Below, in pieces: positions 31,962 through 39,861 of a stretch of DNA of 45,141 nt (its first letter is position 1; every line of letters starts with the position of its first letter). The notes beneath the pieces were generated by a model. That model saw nothing but the letters and a program-made list of their open reading frames with translations. It did not search any database and was not told where the DNA came from. The stretch is taken from assembly GCA_964461455.1 (NCBI GenBank), contig CAYWUJ010000018.1:1-45141 (forward strand), in the 5' to 3' direction. Position numbers and translations under genes: made by a program. Source of the stretch: UBA1413 sp964461455. GTDB taxonomy: Bacteria > Bacteroidota > Bacteroidia > Bacteroidales > Prolixibacteraceae.

Positions 31962-32606
31962 TTGAAATACCTGGTTGCCGGATTGGGCAATATCGGAAAG
32001 GAATACGACCATACCCGCCATAACATTGGCTTTATGATATTGGACGCGCTGGCTGGTGCGTCCAATATTGTTTTTGAGGATCGTCGTTACGGATTTGTGG
32101 CTGAATACAAATTCAAGGGGCGTACTTTCCTGTTGCTGAAGCCCACCACCTATGTCAACCTGAGCGGCAGGGCGGTGAACTACTGGCTGCAGAAGGAGGA
32201 TATTCCCCTGTCTAATCTGCTGGTGCTCTGTGATGACCTGGCGCTTTCCTTCGGGACCGTCAGGCTCAGGGCCAGGGGGAGTGACGGAGGTCATAACGGT
32301 TTGCGGAACATCAATGATGTTTTGGGAAGCCAGGAGTATGCCCGCCTGCGCTTCGGCATAGGCGACCAATTTCATAAAGGGTACCAGGTCGATTACGTGC
32401 TGGGGAAATGGACCCGGGAAGAGGAGAAGGAACTTCCCTTCCTGGTGCAGGACAGCATTGGGATCATTCAGAATTTCGGGACCCTCGGCATTGAGAGGGC
32501 CATGAACTTCGGGAATATCCGCAAGGAGAAAAAGGTAAAACCGCCCTCTGCCAATGATGGTTCCCCGAAATCGGGAAAGGAAGATTCCACAGGCCGGGAA
32601 CCATAG
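31962..32606 (+). CDS. pth: Peptidyl-tRNA hydrolase (TTG start)
   Basis: Releases stalled peptides from tRNA. 214 aa. Catalytic His20 (YDHTRHNIGFM), Asn10 (GLGNIGKEY), Asp91-Asp92 (LCDDLALSFG) and Asn112 (GGHNGLRNI) are present. The start codon is TTG at 31962: it yields the canonical N-terminus MKYLVAGLGN, and an in-frame TAA five codons upstream excludes any longer version. The C-terminal tail of about 25 residues (KKVKPPSANDGSPKSGKEDS) is a non-conserved, charged extension. Confidence 0.95.
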   Translation: MKYLVAGLGNIGKEYDHTRHNIGFMILDALAGASNIVFEDRRYGFVAEYKFKGRTFLLLKPTTYVNLSGRAVNYWLQKEDIPLSNLLVLCDDLALSFGTVRLRARGSDGGHNGLRNINDVLGSQEYARLRFGIGDQFHKGYQVDYVLGKWTREEEKELPFLVQDSIGIIQNFGTLGIERAMNFGNIRKEKKVKPPSANDGSPKSGKEDSTGREP

Positions 32607-32714
32607 GTTCTGGCGGAATGTGGCGGTCCTGCCCGCAGAAATGCCCGGGTGCCACTATTGGTGTTTTGAAACAGATCATCAGGAATTGAAGGTTGATCAT
32701 TAGTGATTACAGGA

Positions 32715-33095
32715 ATGGAAGAATTTCCCCGCATTGACAAATGGCTTTGGTCGGTCAGGCTTTTCAAAACGCGCACCATGGCTGCGGAAGCCTGCCGGAA
32801 AGGTCAGGTAATGATGGATGGCCTTCCCGTGAAGGCTTCGCGCGTGGTCAAGCCCGGAGATGTGGTCAGGGTGCGCAGGGCTCCCATCTGGCGGTCATAC
32901 AAGGCCCTGGAGACCCTCGGCAACAGGGTGCCGGCCAAAGATGTGGAAAAGTACCTTTCTGATATCACCCCCGCCGAAGAACTGGCTATTCTGGAAATGC
33001 ACAAGGCCGGGCAATGGATCTTCCGTGATCGTGGTGCCGGCCGTCCCACCAAAAAGGATCGCCGCGACCTGCAAGGTTTTTTTGGTCAGGAATAG
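32715..33095 (+). CDS. S4-domain RNA-binding protein (Hsp15/HslR-like)
   Basis: 126 aa from the ATG at 32715. The S4 domain lies at the N-terminus: RIDKWLWSVRLFKTRTMA, then ACRKGQVMMDGLPVKASRVVKPGDVV, split here by its parts GQVMMDG and KPGDVVRV. Hsp15 binds stalled 50S subunits carrying peptidyl-tRNA, which fits the neighbouring pth gene. A basic C-terminus (GRPTKKDRRDL) follows. A GTG four codons upstream is an alternative start, but the family begins close to RIDKWLW. Confidence 0.9.
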   Translation: MEEFPRIDKWLWSVRLFKTRTMAAEACRKGQVMMDGLPVKASRVVKPGDVVRVRRAPIWRSYKALETLGNRVPAKDVEKYLSDITPAEELAILEMHKAGQWIFRDRGAGRPTKKDRRDLQGFFGQE

Positions 33096-33116
33096 GCTGA
33101 CTCAAACACTGAAGAA

Positions 33117-33608
33117 ATGACCATCCAGCAAAACCTTCCCTCACAGGACCCCCTTACACATCAGCACTCCCCGCTTTCCGGGCTCGCCCATCCTGTAATT
33201 CTCTTCGACGGTTACTGCCACCTCTGTGACAGGAGTGTCCGCTTTATTATCCGACATGACCCGAAGAGGCAGTTCCGCTTCGTGGCCCTTCAGTCTGAAG
33301 CCGGGATTTTCCTGAGGAGACATTTGAATATCCTTCCTGATACCGATTCCGTAATATTATTGGAGGACGGCAGATTGAGTTTTTTTTCTGAAGCCTTCCT
33401 GAAGATATCACGCCGGCTCTGTTTTCCCTGGAATATGCTCTTCGTATTCCGGATGGTACCCCGCCGGGCCAGGGATTCTGTATACCGGTGGGTGGCCCGT
33501 AACCGTTTCCGGTGGTTGGGGAAAAGAGAGTCCTGCCGTATTCCCGAGGCTACCGAGAGGGACCTGTTTATTAGTGAAGAGGTGCTAAGATCTCTTTTTC
33601 AATCGTAG
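33117..33608 (+). CDS. DCC-family thiol-disulfide oxidoreductase-like protein (DUF393)
   Basis: 163 aa. The family signature is the motif FDGYCHLCDRSVRFI with Cys34 and Cys37 near the N-terminus (DxxCxLC). The central part reads FRFVALQSEAG and the C-terminal part VYRWVARNRFRWLG, both typical of the family. The N-terminus is slightly extended (MTIQQNLPSQ...). Function is predicted only from the CxxC motif; redox activity has rarely been tested. It is 21 bases after the S4 gene. Confidence 0.88.
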   Translation: MTIQQNLPSQDPLTHQHSPLSGLAHPVILFDGYCHLCDRSVRFIIRHDPKRQFRFVALQSEAGIFLRRHLNILPDTDSVILLEDGRLSFFSEAFLKISRRLCFPWNMLFVFRMVPRRARDSVYRWVARNRFRWLGKRESCRIPEATERDLFISEEVLRSLFQS

Positions 33609-33668
33609 GTCAATTATAAAACCGCTTTTCCAGGGTGACAGGCCGTTCAGGCATTCCCGTGGTCTTCA

Positions 33669-34541
33669 CTATTTGTTTGTTTTGAAGTCTTTGATCAGGG
33701 CTTCGGTCATCCAATTGGCCAGAGCCTGGCGGTTTTCGGGGCTGACGATACGCTTCTGGTCACGGTTATGGTGGATATTCCCAAGTTCGATGTACACCGA
33801 CACGGGCAGGGTGTTGGCCACCACGTAAAGGTTGCGGTCAGAGACGGTGCCATGGTAACCCCTGCCGGGCTGGTGTTTCCGGTATTTCTCCTCGAAGGTG
33901 TTCTTCATGATACGGGCGGTCTTCTCTCCTGTTTTGCTCCGGTGGTCATGGTAAAAGAAAACATCGATGTTCTTGTTTTTAGAGCGGGAGTCGATATGGA
34001 CGGAAATCATCCGCTGGAATTTTCCCCTGTTGCTTCTGTATAGCCTGTTGACGGCATCGGTGCGCTGCCTGAGGCGCTGGACCTGGTTAAGGGGAATGGT
34101 CAGGTCAGGGGTGCAGACCTCGTCTTTGTCGGCCTTCAGATAATGGCTGTCCCTGATTCCGTCGTCAGGATCCTTAATGATGAAATGGACGGTGGCCCCG
34201 TGTTCCAGGAGGTTGCGCCCCAAACGAAGGATCACGTCGTAGGCATATTCATCCTCACAAAGGTTGTGACTTCCGTATTTTCCCATGGCCCCGGGGTCGG
34301 GTCCCCCATGCCCCGACTTCAGGTAGTAGACGGCTCCGGCAAGCGTGTTGCTCCTGGTGGTGACCTTCTGGTACTGAGGGCCGAAAATCTTATACGTCCG
34401 GGTGGTCTGGGCTTTTACCCCGGGCATCATTACTGTTGTGAGAAGGGTCAGGGTCACCACCATCACCGTCCATCCCTTTAACCTCAGCTGTGCAGGGACG
34501 CGACAGCCCCTGTGATGGCCGCTCGCTGAAAATTTGATCAT
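33669..34541 (-). CDS. N-acetylmuramoyl-L-alanine amidase (Amidase_3), exported
   Basis: Zinc hydrolase that cuts the muramic acid-peptide bond. 290 aa from the ATG at 34541. An N-terminal hydrophobic segment at 24-40 with cleavage near VKAQ exports it. Zinc ligands appear as His78 (LKSGHGGPDPGA), Glu98 (CEDEYAYD) and His182 (ISVHIDSR); the catalytic glutamate is Glu252 (VYIELGNIHHN). The usual D in DPGHGG is replaced by the sequence KSGHGG, and the long segment EVCTPDLTIPLNQVQRLRQR is an insertion relative to AmiC. It therefore belongs to a divergent branch. The promoter region is shared with the divergent lnt. Confidence 0.82.
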   Translation of the reverse strand: MIKFSASGHHRGCRVPAQLRLKGWTVMVVTLTLLTTVMMPGVKAQTTRTYKIFGPQYQKVTTRSNTLAGAVYYLKSGHGGPDPGAMGKYGSHNLCEDEYAYDVILRLGRNLLEHGATVHFIIKDPDDGIRDSHYLKADKDEVCTPDLTIPLNQVQRLRQRTDAVNRLYRSNRGKFQRMISVHIDSRSKNKNIDVFFYHDHRSKTGEKTARIMKNTFEEKYRKHQPGRGYHGTVSDRNLYVVANTLPVSVYIELGNIHHNRDQKRIVSPENRQALANWMTEALIKDFKTNK

Positions 34542-34559
34542 AAGAATAAAAACTCCATT

Positions 34560-34593
34560 TTTGGCAAAATAGTTTTTTGGTTTCATAAATTTG
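34560..34593 (+). promoter_or_regulatory. lnt promoter (TTTG, 22 bases, TAAATTTG)
   Basis: The -33 box TTTG (34560-34563) and -7 box TAAATTTG (34586-34593) are 22 bases apart, within the known range. The start of transcription should be near 34600, giving a leader of about 160 nt if the ATG at 34759 is used. Confidence 0.65.
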
Positions 34594-34758
34594 CGAAACA
34601 ATGCCTTTTTCTTTCAGCCTTCAGTTGTTGATAACCTGTCAGGGGAGCGGCGGTTTCACACGGTGCCTGCCGGAATGCGGGAATCTGCAGCCAGGCTGTT
34701 CATGACGCAAGTTGAAGATTGTCAGAGGTGTTGGGCTTCATTAACAAACCAGAATGAA

Positions 34759-36366
34759 ATGACGAGGTCTATAAGATGGATGTTATCGGTTTTGTCGGGG
34801 GTGATGCTGAGTCTTCCCTGGCTGGGGTTCCCGGGCTGGCTTCTTTTTGCCGCCCTGTTGCCCCTGTTGTTGCTCGATGACTTTTTTGTCAGGGAAAAAC
34901 AGAACTATAAAAGTGTGGCCTTTTGGGGGCATTCCTTTCTGGCTTTTCTGATCTGGAACGGGCTGACGACCTGGTGGATTCTCTATGCCACCCCTGCCGG
35001 GGCCTTTGTGGCCGTTTTCCTGAACAGCCTCCTGATGTCGCTGGTCTTCTGGCTGGCCCACCTGGCCCGGAGAACTGCCGGGGGAGGCACGGGATACCTG
35101 GCATACCCGGTTTTCTGGATTTCTTTTGAATTTGCCCATTACCACTGGGACATTGAATGGCCGTGGCTGACCCTGGGGAATGGTTTCGCCGGAAATGTGC
35201 GGCTGGTTCAGTGGTATGAATATTCCGGGGTTCTTGGCGGCACCCTGTGGGTGTGGATGATGAGCCTGCTGCTCTTTATCGTTCTGAAGGCCTGGGTAGA
35301 CGGGGAACTCCGCCGCAGATTGGTGGCCAATATCACCCTCCTTCTGTTCATACTCCTGATTCCGTCGATATGGTCGGGGATACGCTACAACAAATATGTC
35401 GAGAATGGGGACATCAGGAAAGTCCTGATTATACAGCCTAATATAGATCCCTACACTGAGAGTCACGAGGAGGGCGCGGTCAACGATAAACTGATGAAGT
35501 TCACAGCCCTGGCTGCGGAGAACCTCACTCCGGGGGTCGATTTCATTGTTGGTCCTGAGACGGTTTTTGAACAGAAGTGGGACGAATCACGGCTGGTGCA
35601 ATATCCGGCATTCAGGGAGTTGCAGAGGCTCACCACCCTGGGCGACAGCGCTGCCCTGATCATAGGCGCTTCCACCTATCGTATTTACGGGGATGCGGAA
35701 GAGGCCCCGGCCACTGCCCGCCGCTCTCCCGACGGACTGACCTATGACGTTTACAACTCAGCGATTTATACCGATGCCTCGGGGGGCTACCAGGTCTATC
35801 ACAAGTCCATCCTGGTTTCGGGAGTGGAGAAAATGCCCTTCCGGAAATATCTGGGATTTTTGAATTCATTCATCATCAACCTGGGGGGGACTACAGGAAC
35901 CCTGGGGGTTCAGGCGGCGCCTTCGAATTTTGTGACTCCCGGGGGTGACCGGGTAGCTCCCGCCATTTGCTACGAGTCGGTGTTCGGGGGGTACATGACC
36001 GAATTTGTCAGGAAAGGGGCAGGTGCCATTTTCGTGATCACCAATGACGGGTGGTGGAAGAATACTCCCGGTTACCGACAGCACTTTTCGTTTGCCCGGC
36101 TCAGGGCTGTGGAAACCCGCAGGGCCATTGCCCGTTCCGCCAATACCGGGATATCGGCGTTCATCAGCCAGCGGGGCGAGGTCCTCGCACAAAGCCAATG
36201 GTGGACCGAAGATGCCCTCACCCGGGAAATCAGGTTCAGCGAAAACCTCACTTTTTATGTGAAGCACGGTGATTATATCGCCCGCATCGCCCTGTTCATG
36301 GCTGCCCTGATGCTCCTTAACCTGCTGGTCAACCGTTTAATAAAGGGCAAAAAAAATCCGCACTAA
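34759..36366 (+). CDS. lnt: Apolipoprotein N-acyltransferase
   Basis: Inner-membrane enzyme adding the third acyl chain to lipoproteins. 535 aa from the ATG at 34759. The N-terminal part has six or more membrane helices (about 9-40, 52-76, 82-101, 112-125, 163-180, 190-206), and a last helix lies near 510-530. The periplasmic nitrilase domain (about 215-500) carries the catalytic triad Glu267 (VGPETVFEQ), Lys349 (VYHKSILV) and Cys404 (PAICYESVFGG). I chose this start because it places a short basic segment before the first helix; an earlier frame opening at 34591 lies within the -7 box. Confidence 0.94.
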   Translation: MTRSIRWMLSVLSGVMLSLPWLGFPGWLLFAALLPLLLLDDFFVREKQNYKSVAFWGHSFLAFLIWNGLTTWWILYATPAGAFVAVFLNSLLMSLVFWLAHLARRTAGGGTGYLAYPVFWISFEFAHYHWDIEWPWLTLGNGFAGNVRLVQWYEYSGVLGGTLWVWMMSLLLFIVLKAWVDGELRRRLVANITLLLFILLIPSIWSGIRYNKYVENGDIRKVLIIQPNIDPYTESHEEGAVNDKLMKFTALAAENLTPGVDFIVGPETVFEQKWDESRLVQYPAFRELQRLTTLGDSAALIIGASTYRIYGDAEEAPATARRSPDGLTYDVYNSAIYTDASGGYQVYHKSILVSGVEKMPFRKYLGFLNSFIINLGGTTGTLGVQAAPSNFVTPGGDRVAPAICYESVFGGYMTEFVRKGAGAIFVITNDGWWKNTPGYRQHFSFARLRAVETRRAIARSANTGISAFISQRGEVLAQSQWWTEDALTREIRFSENLTFYVKHGDYIARIALFMAALMLLNLLVNRLIKGKKNPH

Positions 36367-36374
36367 TCCCGATT

Positions 36375-36490
36375 GTGTAAAACCCCGATGAACAGGATTT
36401 GAGTGCCCCGGTGCTCAAACGTCCAACGGTCCGAAGACTCATCCCAACAAGTTGGGACTACCAGGCCTGTTTTTACACCGGAAAGCTTTC
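36375..36490. other. Compact structured intergenic element
   Basis: Between convergent lnt and the SprF-like gene. Outer arms GTGTAAAA (36375-36382) and TTTTACAC (36471-36478) enclose hairpin 1, TTTGAG (36398-36403) with CTCAAA (36414-36419) extendable by wobble pairs to a CCCG tetraloop, hairpin 2, TCCCAAC with GTTGGGA (36442-36457) and the palindrome CAGGCCTG (36462-36469). A second palindrome GAAAGCTTTC follows at 36481-36490. It could be a double terminator, a REP-like repeat, or a small structured RNA. The rest of 36491-36637 shows nothing clear. Confidence 0.5.
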
Positions 36491-36637
36491 TCGTTTAAAT
36501 GTTTAGTGTTGAGTTTACCAACGATAGGACTAATGCGGAAATATCTTTGAATTCAAGGAACGTCGATCTCTTCTCAAATGTAATCTGAATATTTCAGGTT
36601 ACCAAATATTTTAAGGTTTTTAACAGCTTCGGGGAGT

Positions 36638-37519
36638 TCAGAAATGGAAAGCGGGACGTCGTTCCCTGTTGTACAGGTCAATGGCGTAATTGAGGGATAG
36701 TTCGATAAGAAAGGGTCTTTTTTCTGTGTTGCCCGATATTCCGATATCGCCGCTGACCGCCGTCCTGATTTTTTCAGACCATTCCTTTTGTGCCAGCAAA
36801 CCAATACGGTGCCGCGGGGCATAGAGCACTCCCAGCCAGTCCTTCTCCTTAAGGAGAAAATTCATGCTCAGTTCCATGCGGGAAGCCCTTCCAAAGGGGA
36901 TGGCGTAAAAGAGCTGGGGTTTGAATCTGACATTTTCGGCAAGGGGGAAAATGGCCGCTGCACTGAAGAAAATCAGCCTGTTCTCGCGAAGGATTCTATC
37001 TTCGTGATTTTCGTAGGCTGCATTATTACGGATGAGCCGGGGAACCGAAAAACTGAAAAAACCATTGGTGCTGTATATGAAAGCACCGATTCCGAAATTT
37101 CCCTGGTGATCGGTTTTTTCGTCTGTTTTGCTGATTCTCGAAAATCCGAAAGTTCCTCCCAGGCGCAGCCTGATGTCATCGTCGATCAGCATTTCATAGC
37201 TGTAATCGGCAAAAAGGGAAAGATGGGAGATACTGTCGTTGCGGTCGGCAATGGCATCGATACCCGCTCCGTTGAAATTATTGAAAATGGGCGCATGAAA
37301 GGAGAAGATCGTGCTGTAGTTGGCAGGAGAAATTCCTGACAACTGGGTGCGGTTCAGAATAAAAAAGCCCAGGTTTTCGCCCAATGCGGTGTAGGCAGGG
37401 TTAACACTCTGATGGTTGAAGAGGTATTGCTGCCACTGGGGGTATTGCTGTCCCCGCAGGGAAAGTCCCGTTATCAGCAATACTGCCGAAAATCCGAACC
37501 GCAGAAGCACTATTCTCAT
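36638..37519 (-). CDS. PorP/SprF family outer membrane protein
   Basis: 293 aa with an N-terminal signal peptide (MRIVLLRFGFSAVLLITGLSLRG, cleavage before QQYPQ). The mature start QQYPQWQQYLFNHQSVNPAY is the family hallmark. The rest is predicted beta-barrel, ending in phenylalanine (PAFHF). In gliding Bacteroidota SprF is needed to secrete SprB through the type IX system; many genomes have numerous paralogues beside large adhesin genes. No such adhesin or other Por gene is present here. A -7 box lies five bases upstream of the start codon, so the transcript may be nearly leaderless. Confidence 0.88.
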   Translation of the reverse strand: MRIVLLRFGFSAVLLITGLSLRGQQYPQWQQYLFNHQSVNPAYTALGENLGFFILNRTQLSGISPANYSTIFSFHAPIFNNFNGAGIDAIADRNDSISHLSLFADYSYEMLIDDDIRLRLGGTFGFSRISKTDEKTDHQGNFGIGAFIYSTNGFFSFSVPRLIRNNAAYENHEDRILRENRLIFFSAAAIFPLAENVRFKPQLFYAIPFGRASRMELSMNFLLKEKDWLGVLYAPRHRIGLLAQKEWSEKIRTAVSGDIGISGNTEKRPFLIELSLNYAIDLYNRERRPAFHF

Positions 37520-37523
37520 GGCC

Positions 37524-37531
37524 CAAAAATA
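37524..37531 (-). promoter_or_regulatory. -7 box directly at the SprF-like gene start (TATTTTTG)
   Basis: The minus strand reads TATTTTTG, an exact TAnnTTTG match, with only four bases between the box and the ATG. Transcription would begin at or near the start codon. Confidence 0.5.
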
Positions 37532-37583
37532 GTCATTTGGAGGGATACGCCCGCGGGGATTCCTTCCTTTGGGAAGCTTGCCC

Positions 37584-39731
37584 TTAGTTGTGGTGCGTCA
37601 TGTTGAATTTCAGCTTTTTCAGCTCATCGAGATCATGAACGGGTCTTTCCAGTTCAGCGGGGATCTCCATCTGGCTGAAGGTCTGAAAATAGAGGAGGCA
37701 GGCATCGCGCCACCAGATGGCCTCGCGGGTCTGAATCTTCAGTTTCTTCTGGATTTCGCCGTACCGCTGCGGGTCGACATATTTACCCAGTTGGTCCCAC
37801 TGCTTCTGGAAGAAGCGTGCTTCCTCCACCCCGTCGTAATAGCGGGTGCACAGTTCCTCCCAGAGGTTTTTCCCGGAACTGAGGGTATAATCCCAGGGAA
37901 GATGGTGAAACCAGAGGATCATATTGGTGGGGCAGGTCTGCGGGTTTCCGTACATTTCGCGGAGCGGGGAGAAGTATTGTTCCACGGAATTGGCTCCGCC
38001 GGGGGAACGGTCAAAACCTATGCCGCTGGCCGATGCGTTATGGTAATAGCGCGGCAGCCAGTCGGGACGGGCGTTGGGGATGTCGGTCCATGGTTCGGGG
38101 CCGTAGTGGTGACTCCAGCCCATGAGGTGGTGGAGACCCAGGGGGGTCATGTAACTGACGACCGCTTCGCGGGAGCGCATCATAATGTTCAGCGACGGCT
38201 CAAGGAATTCCGGCTCCCGGGAGAAGGTCATCTGCAGCCACTCTTTCCCGATTTCCCGGGAGGAGAGCTGGTGGTTCCAGGCCAGGCGGCCGTAGGCATA
38301 CCAGTTGGACTGCCCGAAGTGGTGCCCGCACCAGTTGATGTCTCTGCCGATGTTGGCCACCCCGGCGATGGCGGTAAGCTGGTGGGGAAAGAGGCTTCCG
38401 TCGGTGACGCGGGCTACGGTCGATCCCGGGCCCTTGCACCAGGTGTCGGCGTCGAGGCACTCCTTCTGCAAGGGGGCCAGGTAAGCCAGATGGTCCGAAA
38501 ATCCCAGGTATTCCTGGGTGATCTGAAATTCCACCATCAGGGGGGTCTTTTCCATGGCCCCGAAGAGGGGACTGAAGGGTTCCCGTGGCTGAAAGTCCAC
38601 CGGACCGTTTTTGACCTGGACGATCACATTACCGGCGAATTGGCCGTCGAGGGGGACGAATTCGGTGTAGGCCTGTTTGGCGCGGTCTTCCCCGGAAGGC
38701 TCATAGACAAAAGCCCGCCACATCACCACACCCTTGTATGGTTTCAGGGCTTCCGCCAGCATATTGGCGCCGTCGGCATGGGTGCGTCCGTAATTCTGGG
38801 GCCCCGGCTGTCCTTCACTGTTGGCCTTCACCAGAAATCCCCCGAAGTCGGGAATCAGGTCATAGATCTCCTTTGCCTTCTCTTTCCACCATTCTGCTAC
38901 GGCAGGATCGAGGGGGTCGGAGTGGGGGAGCCCCCCGAGAATGGCAGGCGATGAAAAGTTGACCGACATGTAAACCTTGATGTTGAAAGGCCTGAGAATG
39001 TCGGCCACGGCGGCGAATTTCCTGAGGTATTCGGGTTTCAGCGCATCGGGCGAGGCGTTCACGTTGTTAAGGACGGTGCCGTTGATCCCCACGGAAGCGT
39101 TGGCACGGGCATAAAGCCTGTATTGTTCCGTCAGGAATGCGGTATCTTCGTCGCGGTTCCACCAGATGGAACGGCCGGCATATCCGCGCTCCACGGTGCC
39201 GTTGAGGTTGTCCCAGTGGTTGAGCAACCGCAGCTGGTAGGCTGGGTTTTCCCGGATGTCGGGACCGCTGAGGGCCTCCCCCGTCTGCATTTTGCGAATC
39301 AGCGTGAAAACCCCGTAAAGCACTCCGGCATCTCTGTTGGCGGTGACCACCGTGGCAGGGCCGGTTTTCATGGTGACCCTCCTGATCAGAAATCCCTCCT
39401 CCCCGCAGCTCTTCACTTCTTCCGGCGAAACCAGGGCGCGGATCCCGGGATGGCTGACGGTGCCAAGGATCAGGGTGCCGCTGCCCGGCTTCTTCACGAT
39501 CTGAAGTTCCTTTCCTGTGAGACCCCGGAACGCCTGCTTCAGCTCTTCCGCCGCAGCCGCAGTGACGGGAGATTCCCCATTTACCACCAGCCCGGTGATG
39601 TCGCGGCTATACTGCCCGGCAAGGCCGTCCGGCAACCTGCTGTAACGGAGCCACAGTGCAGATCCGTCTTCAGCAGTGAGCATAAAGGGGCACAGTAACA
39701 GCCAGGTCAAAAAGGGTATCAGCTTCTTCAT
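37584..39731 (-). CDS. aguA: Alpha-glucuronidase, GH67
   Basis: Removes 4-O-methyl-glucuronic acid from the end of xylo-oligosaccharides. 715 aa with a signal peptide (residues 1-20, cleavage near LTA), so periplasmic. The catalytic residues, deduced from the spacing known in characterised GH67 enzymes, are Glu306 (KANSEGQPGP, acid) with Asp379 (GPVDFQ) and Glu407 (TQEYLG) as the bases; the intervals of 73 and 28 residues match exactly. The N-terminal alpha/beta domain (about 25-160), central TIM barrel (about 165-480) and C-terminal helical domain are all present. It is divergent from the DUF2264 and GH43 genes, with a perfect inverted repeat between. The SprF-like gene lies 64 bases downstream but probably has its own promoter. 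Confidence 0.96.
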   Translation of the reverse strand: MKKLIPFLTWLLLCPFMLTAEDGSALWLRYSRLPDGLAGQYSRDITGLVVNGESPVTAAAAEELKQAFRGLTGKELQIVKKPGSGTLILGTVSHPGIRALVSPEEVKSCGEEGFLIRRVTMKTGPATVVTANRDAGVLYGVFTLIRKMQTGEALSGPDIRENPAYQLRLLNHWDNLNGTVERGYAGRSIWWNRDEDTAFLTEQYRLYARANASVGINGTVLNNVNASPDALKPEYLRKFAAVADILRPFNIKVYMSVNFSSPAILGGLPHSDPLDPAVAEWWKEKAKEIYDLIPDFGGFLVKANSEGQPGPQNYGRTHADGANMLAEALKPYKGVVMWRAFVYEPSGEDRAKQAYTEFVPLDGQFAGNVIVQVKNGPVDFQPREPFSPLFGAMEKTPLMVEFQITQEYLGFSDHLAYLAPLQKECLDADTWCKGPGSTVARVTDGSLFPHQLTAIAGVANIGRDINWCGHHFGQSNWYAYGRLAWNHQLSSREIGKEWLQMTFSREPEFLEPSLNIMMRSREAVVSYMTPLGLHHLMGWSHHYGPEPWTDIPNARPDWLPRYYHNASASGIGFDRSPGGANSVEQYFSPLREMYGNPQTCPTNMILWFHHLPWDYTLSSGKNLWEELCTRYYDGVEEARFFQKQWDQLGKYVDPQRYGEIQKKLKIQTREAIWWRDACLLYFQTFSQMEIPAELERPVHDLDELKKLKFNMTHHN

Positions 39732-39762
39732 TCTATATTGTTTATGAAAATAATCAAATCAG

Positions 39763-39790
39763 AAATCGTTAAAATAACGATTTATTTTTG
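39763..39790. promoter_or_regulatory. Operator-like inverted repeat and -7 box between GH67 and DUF2264/GH43
   Basis: AAATCGTTA (39763-39771) and TAACGATTT (39775-39783) are perfect 9-bp arms around AAA. The last base is also the first base of TATTTTTG (39783-39790), a plus-strand -7 box 71 bases before the DUF2264 start. A protein bound here would block that promoter and could also act on the divergent GH67 gene, 31 bases away. Confidence 0.65.
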
Positions 39791-39861
39791 ATTCTAACCC
39801 TGAATTCCATTTGCCCATACAGTATGTTGCTTAATTTTAGATCCAAAAACTACGGAAAAAT

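Noticed and set aside
34591..34758. N-terminal extension of Lnt by 56 residues
   Set aside because: The first codon lies in the -7 box and the extension has no membrane or family features.
36375..36490. tRNA gene
   Set aside because: There is no acceptor stem with a TTCGA loop or an anticodon arm in tRNA spacing; the hairpins do not form a cloverleaf.
36574..36822. Second minus-strand frame across the 3' end of the SprF-like gene, suggesting a frameshift
   Set aside because: The SprF-like frame ends naturally with a terminal phenylalanine; the other frame has no barrel-like sequence.
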